Shown in pieces: positions 1 to 7,652 of a DNA stretch of 22,680 nt; position 1 is the stretch's first letter, and each line of letters opens with the position of its first letter. A program made the translations under genes and the position numbers. This DNA comes from Helicobacteraceae bacterium (GTDB lineage Bacteria > Campylobacterota > Campylobacteria > Campylobacterales > SZUA-545): assembly GCA_031275395.1 (NCBI GenBank), contig JAISOU010000077.1:1-22680 (forward strand), in the 5' to 3' direction. Below the pieces are notes generated by a model, which was given only the letters and a program-made list of their open reading frames with translations, was not told the DNA's origin and did no database searches.

Positions 1-107
1 TTTGGGTCGTCGATAAAAGTAACGCAGAATCGATTGCGAACGAAATAGGCGGATATATTATAGGCGATCTGCGTAAAGGCGACAGAAGGGTTGAGTTGGT
101 TGGTTAG
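1..107 (+). CDS. C-terminal tail of a truncated gene, possibly purM
   Basis: An open frame enters from the left edge and ends at a TAG at 105-107, seven bases before the recO start codon. About 34 residues are visible, ending in GGYIIGDLRKGDRRVELVG. The pattern Gly-Tyr-x-Ile-Gly, a short linker, Gly, then Val-x-Leu resembles the extreme C-terminus of phosphoribosylformylglycinamidine cyclo-ligase (PurM, purine synthesis). That identification is tentative because so little is present; another protein of the same fold is possible. The close spacing suggests co-transcription with recO. The frame itself is convincing; the family is not certain. Confidence 0.5.
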   Translation, partial: WVVDKSNAESIANEIGGYIIGDLRKGDRRVELVG

Positions 108-113
108 GGGGGT

Positions 114-731
114 ATGCGCGGATATATATTAGACGTCAAAAAAAGACGCGACGAGGATTTGATTGTGTCGCTTTTAACCTCCGATCGCCTCTTTTCGCTC
201 TATCGCTTTTACGGCGCAAGGCATAGCCCGTTGCAGTTGGGCTATAAGATCGACTTTGCTTACGAAGGCGATCCGTTCTTTATGCCGCGCTTAAGAAGCG
301 TTTCGCATCTTAGTTTCGATTGGCTTTTTGAGATAAAGAAAACGCGCTATTGGCAGATATTCGCCCAACTGCTCCACCGCCATCTAAACGGCGCGGATGA
401 GATCGACGAGTTTTATTTTGCGCTTTTGGAGCGAGCGGCGCTGAAACTAAGCGTGGAAAATCCAAAGCGCGTTTTGATCGAGTCGGCTTGCGCTTTGTGG
501 GAACGAGAAGGGCGGCTTCATAGCGATCTAAAATGCCTGATCTGCGAACGACCTATAGACGACGAGTTTATCGCGTTGGCGCGTTGCTTAACGCCCGCGC
601 ACAGCAAATGCCTCTACAAAGACGGCTTCGAGCGCGAAGCGTTAATCAGGCTATTTCAGACCAACGAAGCGATCCTCTTCGACGACGACGCGATCGACCG
701 CTTGTGGCGAATCGTCGAAGAGGGGCTATAA
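114..731 (+). CDS. recO: RecO, DNA repair and recombination mediator (campylobacterial form)
   Basis: RecO helps load RecA onto SSB-coated single-stranded DNA in the RecFOR pathway. The protein has 205 residues, short for RecO but usual in Campylobacterota. The N-terminus (MRGYILDVKKRRDEDLIVSL, then RFYGARH around residues 31-37) resembles the OB-fold start of Helicobacter and Campylobacter RecO. A cysteine cluster at C141, C144, C158 and C166 fits the zinc-binding segment. The ATG follows a very strong Shine-Dalgarno sequence (AGGGGGGT), which fixes the start. The gene lies directly behind a truncated upstream gene and converges on a cytochrome c gene. No obvious terminator separates the two; only a 5-bp stem at 735-754 is visible. 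Confidence 0.85.
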   Translation: MRGYILDVKKRRDEDLIVSLLTSDRLFSLYRFYGARHSPLQLGYKIDFAYEGDPFFMPRLRSVSHLSFDWLFEIKKTRYWQIFAQLLHRHLNGADEIDEFYFALLERAALKLSVENPKRVLIESACALWEREGRLHSDLKCLICERPIDDEFIALARCLTPAHSKCLYKDGFEREALIRLFQTNEAILFDDDAIDRLWRIVEEGL

Positions 732-738
732 AACCGCG

Positions 739-1335
739 CTAATTTTTTGGCGCGTCGTCGGGCGTTTGCGTTTTGGCTTTCCTGATCGAATCGATATAGC
801 GCGCCAACTCCAAAACCTCTTGGTTGCTCAAGGCTACCGCTCTGCCTTTCATCGTGTTAGCCGTCGATCCGTGCGCGTAAACGCCGTTTTGGTAGCTGCT
901 TAAGATCTCCATCGTCCTTTTTTCGTCCAGCTCGGAGATGATCCCCGATTTGCCAAACGCGCTTTTGGAGGCGTCTTTGCCGTGGCAACCGGAACACCTA
1001 AGAACAAAAAGCTCCTCGCCGTATTTGGCGTGCATATTGGCGATATAGATCGAAAGCGCGTCGATCTTATCCTGATCCAATAGCGACGCTTGCGCCTCCA
1101 TCGCGCCAGTCGTGCGCCCTAGCGAGTAGGCGCTAAGTTTAGAGGATATCTCCTTTTCGTCCAAACGCGAAATGTCCCTGTCTTTGCCCATCGGCTTTTC
1201 ATTGGCGTATCTGCCATGACACGGAATACACCTCTTGAAAAGCTCCTCGCCCGTCTTAAAACGCTCGTAATCGAGCGCGCTCAAACCTACGGCGCCGACC
1301 AAAACGCACGCTATAGCGTTAGCTAATCGCTTCAT
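739..1335 (-). CDS. Periplasmic di-haem cytochrome c with an internal duplication
   Basis: The 198-residue protein starts with a Sec signal peptide (MKRLANAIACVLVGAVGLSA) and carries two haem c attachment motifs, C36-I-P-C39-H40 and C114-S-G-C117-H118. Each motif begins a half of similar layout: haem site, then a FGKSGIISELDEK-type or MGKDRDISRLDEK-type stretch, then an Ala/Leu-rich helix. The gene therefore looks like a tandem duplication of a small class I c-type domain. Candidate distal ligands are Met79 and Met162. Such proteins shuttle electrons in the periplasm to terminal oxidases or other reductases; the exact partner cannot be told. A spacing of AAAGGCGG before the ATG and a TATAAT box upstream (1367-1372) support the start and an independent promoter. 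Confidence 0.85.
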   Translation of the reverse strand: MKRLANAIACVLVGAVGLSALDYERFKTGEELFKRCIPCHGRYANEKPMGKDRDISRLDEKEISSKLSAYSLGRTTGAMEAQASLLDQDKIDALSIYIANMHAKYGEELFVLRCSGCHGKDASKSAFGKSGIISELDEKRTMEILSSYQNGVYAHGSTANTMKGRAVALSNQEVLELARYIDSIRKAKTQTPDDAPKN

Positions 1336-1366
1336 TTACCGCCTTTCGTAACTTTATTTATAGCGG

Positions 1367-1372
1367 ATTATA
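1367..1372 (-). promoter_or_regulatory. -10 box of the cytochrome c gene
   Basis: On the minus strand a perfect TATAAT lies about 32 bases upstream of the cytochrome c ATG. No clear -35 hexamer is visible, which is usual for sigma-70 promoters of Campylobacterota. Confidence 0.5.
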
Positions 1373-1419
1373 TGCCTTAAATCCTAAAAATCGCCCAAAA
1401 CGCTTGGCGTTGGAACGAC

Positions 1420-1453
1420 TTTGCCCTCTTTTAGGCAAAAAATCGCGGATTTT
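1420..1453 (-). terminator. Weak stem-loops after yraN
   Basis: Two small inverted repeats lie between the end of yraN and the cytochrome promoter. One is TTTGCC/GGCAAA with an 8-base loop (1420-1439). The other is AAAATC/GATTTT with a 3-base loop (1439-1453), which on the minus strand runs into extra T residues. They could end the hom operon transcript, but the stems are short and AT-rich. Confidence 0.25.
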
Positions 1454-1476
1454 ATTTCGCAAAACGACCATAGATC

Positions 1477-1803
1477 TTACATCGTAATATTTTCGATCAG
1501 TTCGATAGAAGAGTTGCGCACAAGAAGCGCGTCGATTGAAAAAATGGCGTTTGAGCGGCGTTTTTGCAACCAGCTTTCGGCGGTTTTGACGACCTTTTTT
1601 AACTTCGATCGGGTAATCGCGTAGATAGGATCAAAGTTTTCGCCGCTTTTAACCTCTATAAAATGGATTACGCCGCCTTTAAGCGCGACTATATCGAGTT
1701 CGCCAAACTTTTCCAAATAGTTGCGATCGACTATCTCAAATCCTTGTGTTTTCAGCCATTCTTGCGCGCGATCCTCGATCGCAAAGCCCTTAGACCTGCT
1801 CAA
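1477..1803 (-). CDS. yraN: YraN/UPF0102 family protein, nuclease-like fold
   Basis: The 108-residue protein has the UPF0102 core: an N-terminal helix (SKGFAIEDRAQEWLKTQGF), then RNY, FGELDIVA, and FIEVKSG. The Asp in GELDIV and the Glu and Lys in IEVKSG are the PD-(D/E)xK-type residues. It resembles Helicobacter HP0823 closely in layout. The physiological role of the family is unsettled. I chose a TTG start at 1803-1801 because the frame further upstream is a basic, low-complexity stretch antisense-free but overlapping the formate dehydrogenase end, and family members begin just before this helix. The gene overlaps the stop of the preceding gene by 14 bases and is the last gene of the hom operon. 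The usual downstream neighbour trxA is absent. Confidence 0.8.
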   Translation of the reverse strand: MSRSKGFAIEDRAQEWLKTQGFEIVDRNYLEKFGELDIVALKGGVIHFIEVKSGENFDPIYAITRSKLKKVVKTAESWLQKRRSNAIFSIDALLVRNSSIELIENITM

Positions 1804-3805
1804 TTTTCGTCTCGATCGCCTTGAATCGCGGCGTTTGCGTAACGCTATCGCCCTCAGAGCCAAAAAGGTAGTTTATGCGGCTTCGCGCTTGGTGAAAGCT
1901 ACAAAAGATCGTCCCTTTGGCGATCGATTCGTCGGCTTTGAAAACAAGCGGCGCGGACTCTCCGTATCGGCTGATCAGTTTTATGCGCTTCGTCGGATCT
2001 AATCCCTTAGCGTCGATCGGCGAAAGCAGGAGAATATCGCGCTCGGCTCTGGCGTTTAGGCGCGGCGTTTCGCTCGTTTGCGCGGCGTTGTTATATTGGC
2101 TTGCCACGCGCCCCGTAATCAGATAAAAAATCGAGCTATCCGCCGAAGCGCATAACGCCCCGCGCCGCCGATATGGCGCGAAATAAAACCGCGCCAGACG
2201 ATCCTTTGCGCAAAAGCGCTCTTCATAAAGCCTTTCGCCTTTCCATTGCGCGCCTTGCGAAGCCTCTTCGTATCCGATCGCGCCGAACATATCGGGCGCT
2301 TTGCTTTGAACCTCGCGCCAGATCGCCTCGCCAGAATCCAAATCGCAGTCAAACCCAAGCGCCGCCGTTAGCGCGGCAAAAAACTCCCAATCGTCTAGCT
2401 CCGCGCTTTCTACCAGCGGTTTGCTTAACCTAACGCGCCGCTCGGCGTTGATAAAAATCCCCCGTTTTTCGTAGGCGCTTTTTACGCCGATTACTATGTC
2501 GGCTCTTTGCGCCGCGCCGCTCATAAACAGCTCGCAAACGCAGAAAAAGTCCAGCCGATCTAGCGCGGATATAACCTTGTTAAGATTGGCGCTTGTTCGC
2601 GCTATATCCTCGCCCATATTAAACAGCGCGGTTATTTCGCCCGAAAGGATCGCCTCGAACATCTGCGGCGAGGTCAGACCGATTTCCTTTGGTTGCGAAT
2701 AACCCGCGCCATAATAGGGCAAAACGCCCATATCGCACGCGCCCTGAACGTTGTTTTGCCCCCGTAGCGGCATAACGCCCGCGCCGATCTTGCCGATATT
2801 GCCGCTCAAAAGCGCCAAATTGGCGATCGCGCTAACCGCGTCGCTTCCGTCGATATGCTCCGTAACGCCTAAACCCCAAATAAAAAGCGTCCTTTTGCTT
2901 GCGATAATCCTCGATAACTTGGGTATCTGCTCGGTTAGTTTTTCGTAGAGCGCGATCTTGCCAAAGCCGATCGGTTTTTCGCTTAAAAGCGCGGCTTTAT
3001 AGCTTTCAAATCCGACCGTTCGCTTGGCGATAAACTCCAGATCGCATAGATCGTTCGTAATAATCTCGCGGGCGATCGCGTTTAATACGGCAAGGTTGCT
3101 CTCGGGCGGAACAATCGCTTCGAGATCGGCGTTGCGCCCGATCGCTACGCGCCTAACGTCGATCGTCGCTAAAAACGCGCCTTTTCGCGCCGCTTCAAGA
3201 ATCTTTAGACCTACGATCGGGTGCGCTTCGGTCGTATTTGAGCCGATTACCACGATCGCTTCCGCTCTAAAAATATCCTCGAAAGGAACGCTTGCCGCGC
3301 CTTCGCCTAGCGTCCGTTTCAATCCGGCTAAACTCGGCGAATGACAGACTCTAGCGCAGTTATCGATATTGGGCGAACCGATAATCTCGCGAGCGAATTT
3401 CTGAAAAAAATAGGCGCTTTCGCAGCTCGTGCGCGCTCCGCCGATAAAACCAAACGATTTGCCGCCTTTTTGCTCTAAAATACGGCGCGTTTTCCAAGCG
3501 GCGATCTCTATCGCGACGTCGATCGGCGAAGCGAAAAAATCGACGTCGATCGGCGTTAATAAAAAGAGTTTATTTTGCAACCCGATCGGCATAAGATCGC
3601 GGTTACGATCGATAAACGCCTTTTTAATTCTCGCGCCGCTAACCCGCGAAGGCGAAGCGACAAAATCAAATCCGAAACGCCCCTTAACGCACAATTTACC
3701 GCCGCTTACGACGCCGTTTGGATCTCCTTCGATCGATAGGATCGTATTACCGAGAACTTGCGCTTTGATCTCGCAGCCCACGCCGCAATACGCGCAAACG
3801 TTCAA
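1790..3805 (-). CDS. Formate dehydrogenase catalytic subunit, cysteine type (FdhF/FdhA family)
   Basis: A 671-residue molybdopterin (Mo or W bis-MGD) oxidoreductase predicted to oxidise formate to CO2, or the reverse. From the chosen start, C4, C7, C11 and C39 form the N-terminal 4Fe-4S site. The motif NCARVCHSPSLAGL places the metal-ligand Cys154 (codon TGT, not selenocysteine TGA) next to His155. LRGQNNVQGACDMG supplies the Arg348 that pairs with the Cys-His in E. coli FdhH. The C-terminal part carries the EKRGIFINAERRV-type MGD-binding region. The TTG start at 3805-3803 overlaps the pncB stop (TTGA), which matches family N-termini. There is no Tat signal, so it is cytoplasmic. No iron-sulfur, cytochrome, hydrogenase or diaphorase partner and no fdhD lies nearby, so the electron acceptor is unknown. 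Nitrate reductase is less likely given the Arg and Cys-His signature. Confidence 0.82.
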   Translation of the reverse strand: MNVCAYCGVGCEIKAQVLGNTILSIEGDPNGVVSGGKLCVKGRFGFDFVASPSRVSGARIKKAFIDRNRDLMPIGLQNKLFLLTPIDVDFFASPIDVAIEIAAWKTRRILEQKGGKSFGFIGGARTSCESAYFFQKFAREIIGSPNIDNCARVCHSPSLAGLKRTLGEGAASVPFEDIFRAEAIVVIGSNTTEAHPIVGLKILEAARKGAFLATIDVRRVAIGRNADLEAIVPPESNLAVLNAIAREIITNDLCDLEFIAKRTVGFESYKAALLSEKPIGFGKIALYEKLTEQIPKLSRIIASKRTLFIWGLGVTEHIDGSDAVSAIANLALLSGNIGKIGAGVMPLRGQNNVQGACDMGVLPYYGAGYSQPKEIGLTSPQMFEAILSGEITALFNMGEDIARTSANLNKVISALDRLDFFCVCELFMSGAAQRADIVIGVKSAYEKRGIFINAERRVRLSKPLVESAELDDWEFFAALTAALGFDCDLDSGEAIWREVQSKAPDMFGAIGYEEASQGAQWKGERLYEERFCAKDRLARFYFAPYRRRGALCASADSSIFYLITGRVASQYNNAAQTSETPRLNARAERDILLLSPIDAKGLDPTKRIKLISRYGESAPLVFKADESIAKGTIFCSFHQARSRINYLFGSEGDSVTQTPRFKAIETKIEQV

Positions 3806-4989
3806 GCCTTCAAACCCCGTTCGATCACGCTTTTTAGATACGACACGTAATTTGCGTCTTCGCACATTAGTTTTGCGGGCGAATCGGAAAGTTTCGCTAC
3901 GGGTCTGCCGTTGGCGCTAACCATCTTAAATACAATATTTAGCGGCGCTACGCCTACGTCGTTTGTCAGGTTTGTTCCGATTCCAAAAGCCACGTTCGCC
4001 TTGTCGTAAAACTCGCGGTTGATTTCAAACGCTTTTGGAAAGTCCAGCGCGTCGCTAAAAACAAAGGTTTTGGAGCGCGGATCGACGCGATATTTTTCAT
4101 AGTGCGCGAGCGTTTTATAACCCCACGCGATCGGATCGCCGCTATCGTGTCGAACGCCGCTAAATAAGAGGCTAAAGTATTTATCAAAATCGTGTTGCAA
4201 AAAGTAATCCGAGCCTAAATTATCGCTTAAGGCTATGCCAAGATCGCCGCGATATTCGTCCGCCCACGTTTGCAACATAAAACGCTGGCTATTAGCTAGC
4301 GTTACCACGTCCAAAGCCTGCCCTAAACAGAGATATTCGTGCGCCAAAGTTCCCATTGGCGTAAGATCGTATTTTTTAGCGAAATAGAGGTTAGAAGTTC
4401 CCGTAAAAACTGAGCGATCGAAACTTTTGGCAAGCGTTGCGATAACTTCGTCCATCCACGCGAAACTAAAACGGCGGCGAGAGCCAAAATCGCTAAACCT
4501 AAAAGGCTCTTTGCATTTTTTTACGGCGTCGATCTTAGCGGATAATCTTTCGCGCCCAACCGATAGATCGCCGTTTGTCGTCCGTTTGAAATAGACTTCG
4601 CTGACGATCGCCAAAACAAATATTTCATACATAGAAACAAGCCAAATCGGGCCTTCCGCCGCGATTGAGAGTCTGCCCTCGTCGCTTAGATCGACGCGAA
4701 TATAATCGCCGTTCAATCGAAACAGGCGTAAAAACTCTAAATATCCTTTCGCGTCTTTCATATAGTAGAGCGAACCGATAAAATCGACTTCGTCGCTTTC
4801 AAACCGCAAATGATCGAGAGCCGCGATCTCCTCTTTGATCTCTTCAAACATCGCCTTTGTAAAGACGACCGCGCCGTTTCTACACCGAAACTCGTAACGC
4901 GCCGTCGCGTTTGAAAAGCGGTGAAAATAGACCCTTTGCATAGTAATTTTATAGAGGTCTTGATCGAGCAGGCTTTTTATGATCGCCAT
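3802..4989 (-). CDS. pncB: Nicotinate phosphoribosyltransferase
   Basis: PncB converts nicotinate, PRPP and ATP to nicotinate mononucleotide, the second step of the Preiss-Handler NAD salvage route. The 395-residue length fits the bacterial PncB type. Recognisable motifs are SLLDQDLYKITMQ at the N-terminus, GTSNLYFAKKY, GTLAHEY with His217 (the family's phosphorylated histidine), FSGVRHDSGDP and FGIGTNLTND. The ATG lies one base after the pncA stop (TAAgATG), so it follows nicotinamidase directly in the operon and in the pathway. Its last codons overlap the start of the formate dehydrogenase. Confidence 0.93.
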   Translation of the reverse strand: MAIIKSLLDQDLYKITMQRVYFHRFSNATARYEFRCRNGAVVFTKAMFEEIKEEIAALDHLRFESDEVDFIGSLYYMKDAKGYLEFLRLFRLNGDYIRVDLSDEGRLSIAAEGPIWLVSMYEIFVLAIVSEVYFKRTTNGDLSVGRERLSAKIDAVKKCKEPFRFSDFGSRRRFSFAWMDEVIATLAKSFDRSVFTGTSNLYFAKKYDLTPMGTLAHEYLCLGQALDVVTLANSQRFMLQTWADEYRGDLGIALSDNLGSDYFLQHDFDKYFSLLFSGVRHDSGDPIAWGYKTLAHYEKYRVDPRSKTFVFSDALDFPKAFEINREFYDKANVAFGIGTNLTNDVGVAPLNIVFKMVSANGRPVAKLSDSPAKLMCEDANYVSYLKSVIERGLKA

Positions 4990-4990
4990 C

Positions 4991-5614
4991 TTATTTTCCC
5001 CTTAAAACTTCGGCGATCATAGCGGTCGATCCTCCCGCGTTTTTTAACGCCTCTATCGCCTTTTTCGCGCCGTCGTTTGTAACTCCCGCGCAAGCGTCGG
5101 TTATAACTCTAACTCTATTGCCGAGTTTTAGCGCGTCGATCGCGGAATTATAAACGCAAACGTCGGTCGCTATTCCCGCAAAATCCAAATCGTATCCGCC
5201 GTTAAAAAGCCGTTCCAGACCCGTGCGTGTAATTTTGTCGTTTTCTACAAACGCCGAGTAGCTGTCTATCTTTGGGTTTGCGCCTTTGCGAACGATAAAA
5301 TTAAATCTGAAAGTGTCCAGCGCGGGATAAAACTCCGCGCCCCAACTTTCGGCTATGCAGTGATCAGTCCATAACGTCTGCGCTCCGTAATTAAGCGCGA
5401 TCGTTTCAAAAGGTTTTTTGCCCTTATGAACGCTTGCGAACGATACGTGATTGGAGGGGTGCCAATCTTGCGTAGCTACTATCAGATCGTATTCGCCGCT
5501 TGCCGCCAATTGATTAACGCCTTTGGCGACGTTTTCGCCCCCCGCGCAATAAAGCGAGCCTTTCGGATCGGCGAAGTCGTTTTGAACGTCGATAACGATT
5601 AAACTGCGGCTCAC
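4991..5614 (-). CDS. pncA: Nicotinamidase
   Basis: PncA deamidates nicotinamide to nicotinate, feeding the next gene's product, PncB. The 207-residue protein shows the cysteine-hydrolase triad Asp9 (VIDVQNDF), Lys110 (VRKGANP) and Cys153 (GIATDVCV). The metal site is Asp50, His52 and His85 (ATQDWHPSNH and TDHC). The start overlaps the hom stop in an ATGA arrangement. Together with pncB this gives a complete nicotinamide-to-NaMN salvage pair. Confidence 0.92.
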   Translation of the reverse strand: MSRSLIVIDVQNDFADPKGSLYCAGGENVAKGVNQLAASGEYDLIVATQDWHPSNHVSFASVHKGKKPFETIALNYGAQTLWTDHCIAESWGAEFYPALDTFRFNFIVRKGANPKIDSYSAFVENDKITRTGLERLFNGGYDLDFAGIATDVCVYNSAIDALKLGNRVRVITDACAGVTNDGAKKAIEALKNAGGSTAMIAEVLRGK

Positions 5615-6879
5615 GATTCAATCCTTAACATAACGGGCGGCGATTTGACGAAACCAAGCGCGTTAATATCGCGCAACGCCTCGATCAGATCGGTTTCCCG
5701 CGCTTTATGCGTTGATAAAAGCAGATTCGCCCACTCTTTTTTGACGCGCTTTTTACGCTGCAAAACAGTTTCGATCGATATGTCGTTTCTGGCGAGAATC
5801 GCCGCGATCTGCGCCAATACGCCCGCCACGTCCTCGACGAGAACGCGGATATAGTATTTGCTTTCGATCTCGTCCTTTTTGGCGACGCTCAATTTGCCTT
5901 CGTTTGGTCGCCCAAAGCCCAGCATAGGCGACTTTTCGCCGCGAGCGATCGCGATTAAATCGGCGATCACCGAACTTGCCGTCGCCGCTCCGCCCGCGCC
6001 CGCGCCGTAGTAGAAGGTTTCGCCCGTCATATCGCCGATTAGCGAAACGCCGTTCATCACCCCGTCTACTTTGGCGATAATATCCTTGCGCGAAATAAAG
6101 GCGGGATGGACGCGAAGGCTCACCTTGTCGCCCTGTTTTTTGGCGATCGCAAGGCTTTTGATCGTATAACCAAACTCCTCCGCAAAGGCGATGTCCTCGT
6201 CGGTTAGATGTCCGATCCCTTCGATCAGTATATCTTCGGGCTTCGCGTCGATCCCGTAGGCGAGGCTGGCGAGAATAAGCAGTTTATGAGCCGCGTCAAA
6301 CCCGCCTACGTCAAAGCTCGGATCGGCTTCCGCGTAGCCTAGCGCTTGCGCCTCTTTAAGCGCCTGATCGAAACTGACGCGTTTTTCAAACATTCGCGTA
6401 AGCATATAGTTGCAGGTGCCGTTGATCACGCCGCGAATACTCTCGATATGATTCGCGCCAAGTCCGTCGCGCAAAGCGCGAACGATCGGAATACCGCCCG
6501 CCACGCTCGCCTCGTAGGCGAAAGGAACGCCCCGCGCAAGCTCCTCAAGCTCGTAACGGCGATACGCCAAAAGCGCCTTGTTCGCCGTAACGACCGCCTT
6601 TTTGTTTTTCAGCGCCGCTTTTACGGCTTCAAAGGCTTGATCCACGCCGCCCATTAACTCTACGACAATATCGATCTGCGGATCTTCCGCGACTTCGCGG
6701 TAATCGGCTACAAGCGGAAAGTTAAACTCCGGACGCTTGCGGCTTGGATTTTTGACCACCCCTTTAACGATGCGTAGCTCTTTTCCCGCCCGCGCCGTTA
6801 TGATCTCTTTGTTTTTTTCTAAAATGTCCGCTACTGCGGCGCCCACCGTGCCAACCCCAATCAAAGCGATTTTTAACAT
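5611..6879 (-). CDS. hom: Homoserine dehydrogenase
   Basis: Catalyses the NAD(P)H-dependent reduction of aspartate semialdehyde to homoserine, the branch to threonine and methionine. The 422-residue protein has the Rossmann motif GVGTVG at residues 8-13, TANKALLA near 98-105, GVINGTCNYML at 150-160, and a FDVGGFDAAHKLLILASLAYG region with the expected catalytic Lys199. A C-terminal ACT domain (about residue 341 onward, YYIRVLVEDVAGVLAQIA) suggests allosteric control. It is the first gene of the minus-strand operon, preceded by AAAGGCGGG as ribosome binding site. In Helicobacter and Campylobacter, hom is followed by yraN; here three genes stand in between. Confidence 0.94.
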   Translation of the reverse strand: MLKIALIGVGTVGAAVADILEKNKEIITARAGKELRIVKGVVKNPSRKRPEFNFPLVADYREVAEDPQIDIVVELMGGVDQAFEAVKAALKNKKAVVTANKALLAYRRYELEELARGVPFAYEASVAGGIPIVRALRDGLGANHIESIRGVINGTCNYMLTRMFEKRVSFDQALKEAQALGYAEADPSFDVGGFDAAHKLLILASLAYGIDAKPEDILIEGIGHLTDEDIAFAEEFGYTIKSLAIAKKQGDKVSLRVHPAFISRKDIIAKVDGVMNGVSLIGDMTGETFYYGAGAGGAATASSVIADLIAIARGEKSPMLGFGRPNEGKLSVAKKDEIESKYYIRVLVEDVAGVLAQIAAILARNDISIETVLQRKKRVKKEWANLLLSTHKARETDLIEALRDINALGFVKSPPVMLRIES

Positions 6880-6905
6880 CTACCCGCCTTTAGAACTATT
6901 CGCGG

Positions 6906-6911
6906 ATTGTA
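6906..6911 (-). promoter_or_regulatory. -10 box of the hom operon
   Basis: On the minus strand TACAAT lies about 27 bases upstream of the hom ATG. No other promoter-like element was found at the tightly packed downstream joints, so this probably drives all five genes. There is no clear -35 sequence. Confidence 0.4.
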
Positions 6912-7124
6912 GCAAAGAGAAAATATCCTTTTAGTTGGGTAAAAATCAAAGACGCGCTCTAACCCGTAATTCCCGCCGCAAAAAACGTAACGGAAAAATG
7001 CGCCAAACGCATTTCGATCCCTTTTGGTTTCATTTGCGCTCCGTTTTAAGTTTTTCGTCCGTTTCCGACGTAAATCGCTCGCTTTTTTCGCCGCTTCGAT
7101 CCATTTGCGCCAAAGTTTATGCCG

Positions 7125-7532
7125 CTACAAAACATACCGCGCGGAAACTTTGCCGCCAAACATCGCGCTTAGCGGTTTGCGGTTGGGCTTAAATAAAAAC
7201 GCCGCCAGACGAGCCGTAACGCCAAAAATAATCGGGATCGTTCCAAGATTATGCAGTTGCGCTGTCCAAAAATGCGCCGTATCGGATATGTTCTAGCCGC
7301 TCGTTCTTAGTCATTTTTAACAGCCCTAGCGCAAAAGCGATAAAGCCGTAAGCCAATCTTTGCTCCGGCAGATACTTAGTCGCTAGGCGCTTCCTCCTTG
7401 CGACGAACCTCGCCCAAATAAGCAAAATCGACGCTTTAGGATCGCCCTTTTGGGCGCTATATCAAACTCGCGGCGCAAGCTATGAACGGCTATATAATAA
7501 GCGCTCGCGGCAAGCAGACTTAATATCTCCAT
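7125..7532 (-). pseudogene. Decayed small membrane protein gene with two frameshifts
   Basis: This fills most of the 770-base stretch between hom and the ABC genes. Reading the minus strand from the ATG at 7532 gives MEILSLLAASAYYIAVHSLR and then breaks near a CCCAAAAGGG run (about 7450). A shifted frame continues KGDPKASILLIWARFVARRK, a hydrophobic stretch FIAFALGLLKM, and KNERLEHIRYGA. A second break lies at the TTTTT run near 7275, and the third frame continues LHNLGTIPIIFGVTARLAAF until TAG at 7125-7127. The spliced product would be a protein of about 135 residues with two or three membrane segments. No family was recognised. Both breaks fall at homopolymers, so assembly error is an alternative. 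From 6935 to 7124 I see no supported gene. Confidence 0.5.
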
Positions 7533-7545
7533 AGATCAAAGCCTA

Positions 7546-7569
7546 GCGCTTCCTTGTTAAAGGAAACGC
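7546..7569. repeat. Inverted repeat upstream of the ABC/CooS-like operon
   Basis: Arms GCGCTTCCTT (7546-7555) and AAGGAAACGC (7560-7569) pair at nine of ten positions around a GTTA loop. No T run follows on either strand, so it is not an obvious terminator. It lies between the decayed membrane-protein gene and the divergent ABC operon, about 50 bases before a possible -10 box. An operator or a leader hairpin is possible. Confidence 0.4.
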
Positions 7570-7616
7570 CAGCCAAAATCGCCAATCGTCGCAACTAAAG
7601 TTAAGAAGTTTATCGA

Positions 7617-7622
7617 TATACT
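7617..7622 (+). promoter_or_regulatory. Possible -10 box of the ABC ATPase gene
   Basis: TATACT lies 30 bases before the ATG of the ATPase gene, in an AT-rich stretch. No matching -35 is visible. The ribosome binding site GAAGG is at 7644-7648. Confidence 0.35.
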
Positions 7623-7652
7623 AAACAATCATTTTCAATAGGCGAAGGTATT

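Noticed and set aside
735-754. Bidirectional terminator between recO and the cytochrome c gene
   Set aside because: Only a 5-bp CGCGC/GCGCG stem with a 10-base loop overlapping a coding end; too weak to call.
3344-3346. Selenocysteine in the formate dehydrogenase
   Set aside because: The metal-ligand codon is TGT (Cys), not TGA.
6935-7296. Open frames on the + strand between hom and the ABC genes
   Set aside because: Arg/Ser/Phe-rich translations without motifs; the right part is antisense to the decayed membrane-protein gene.
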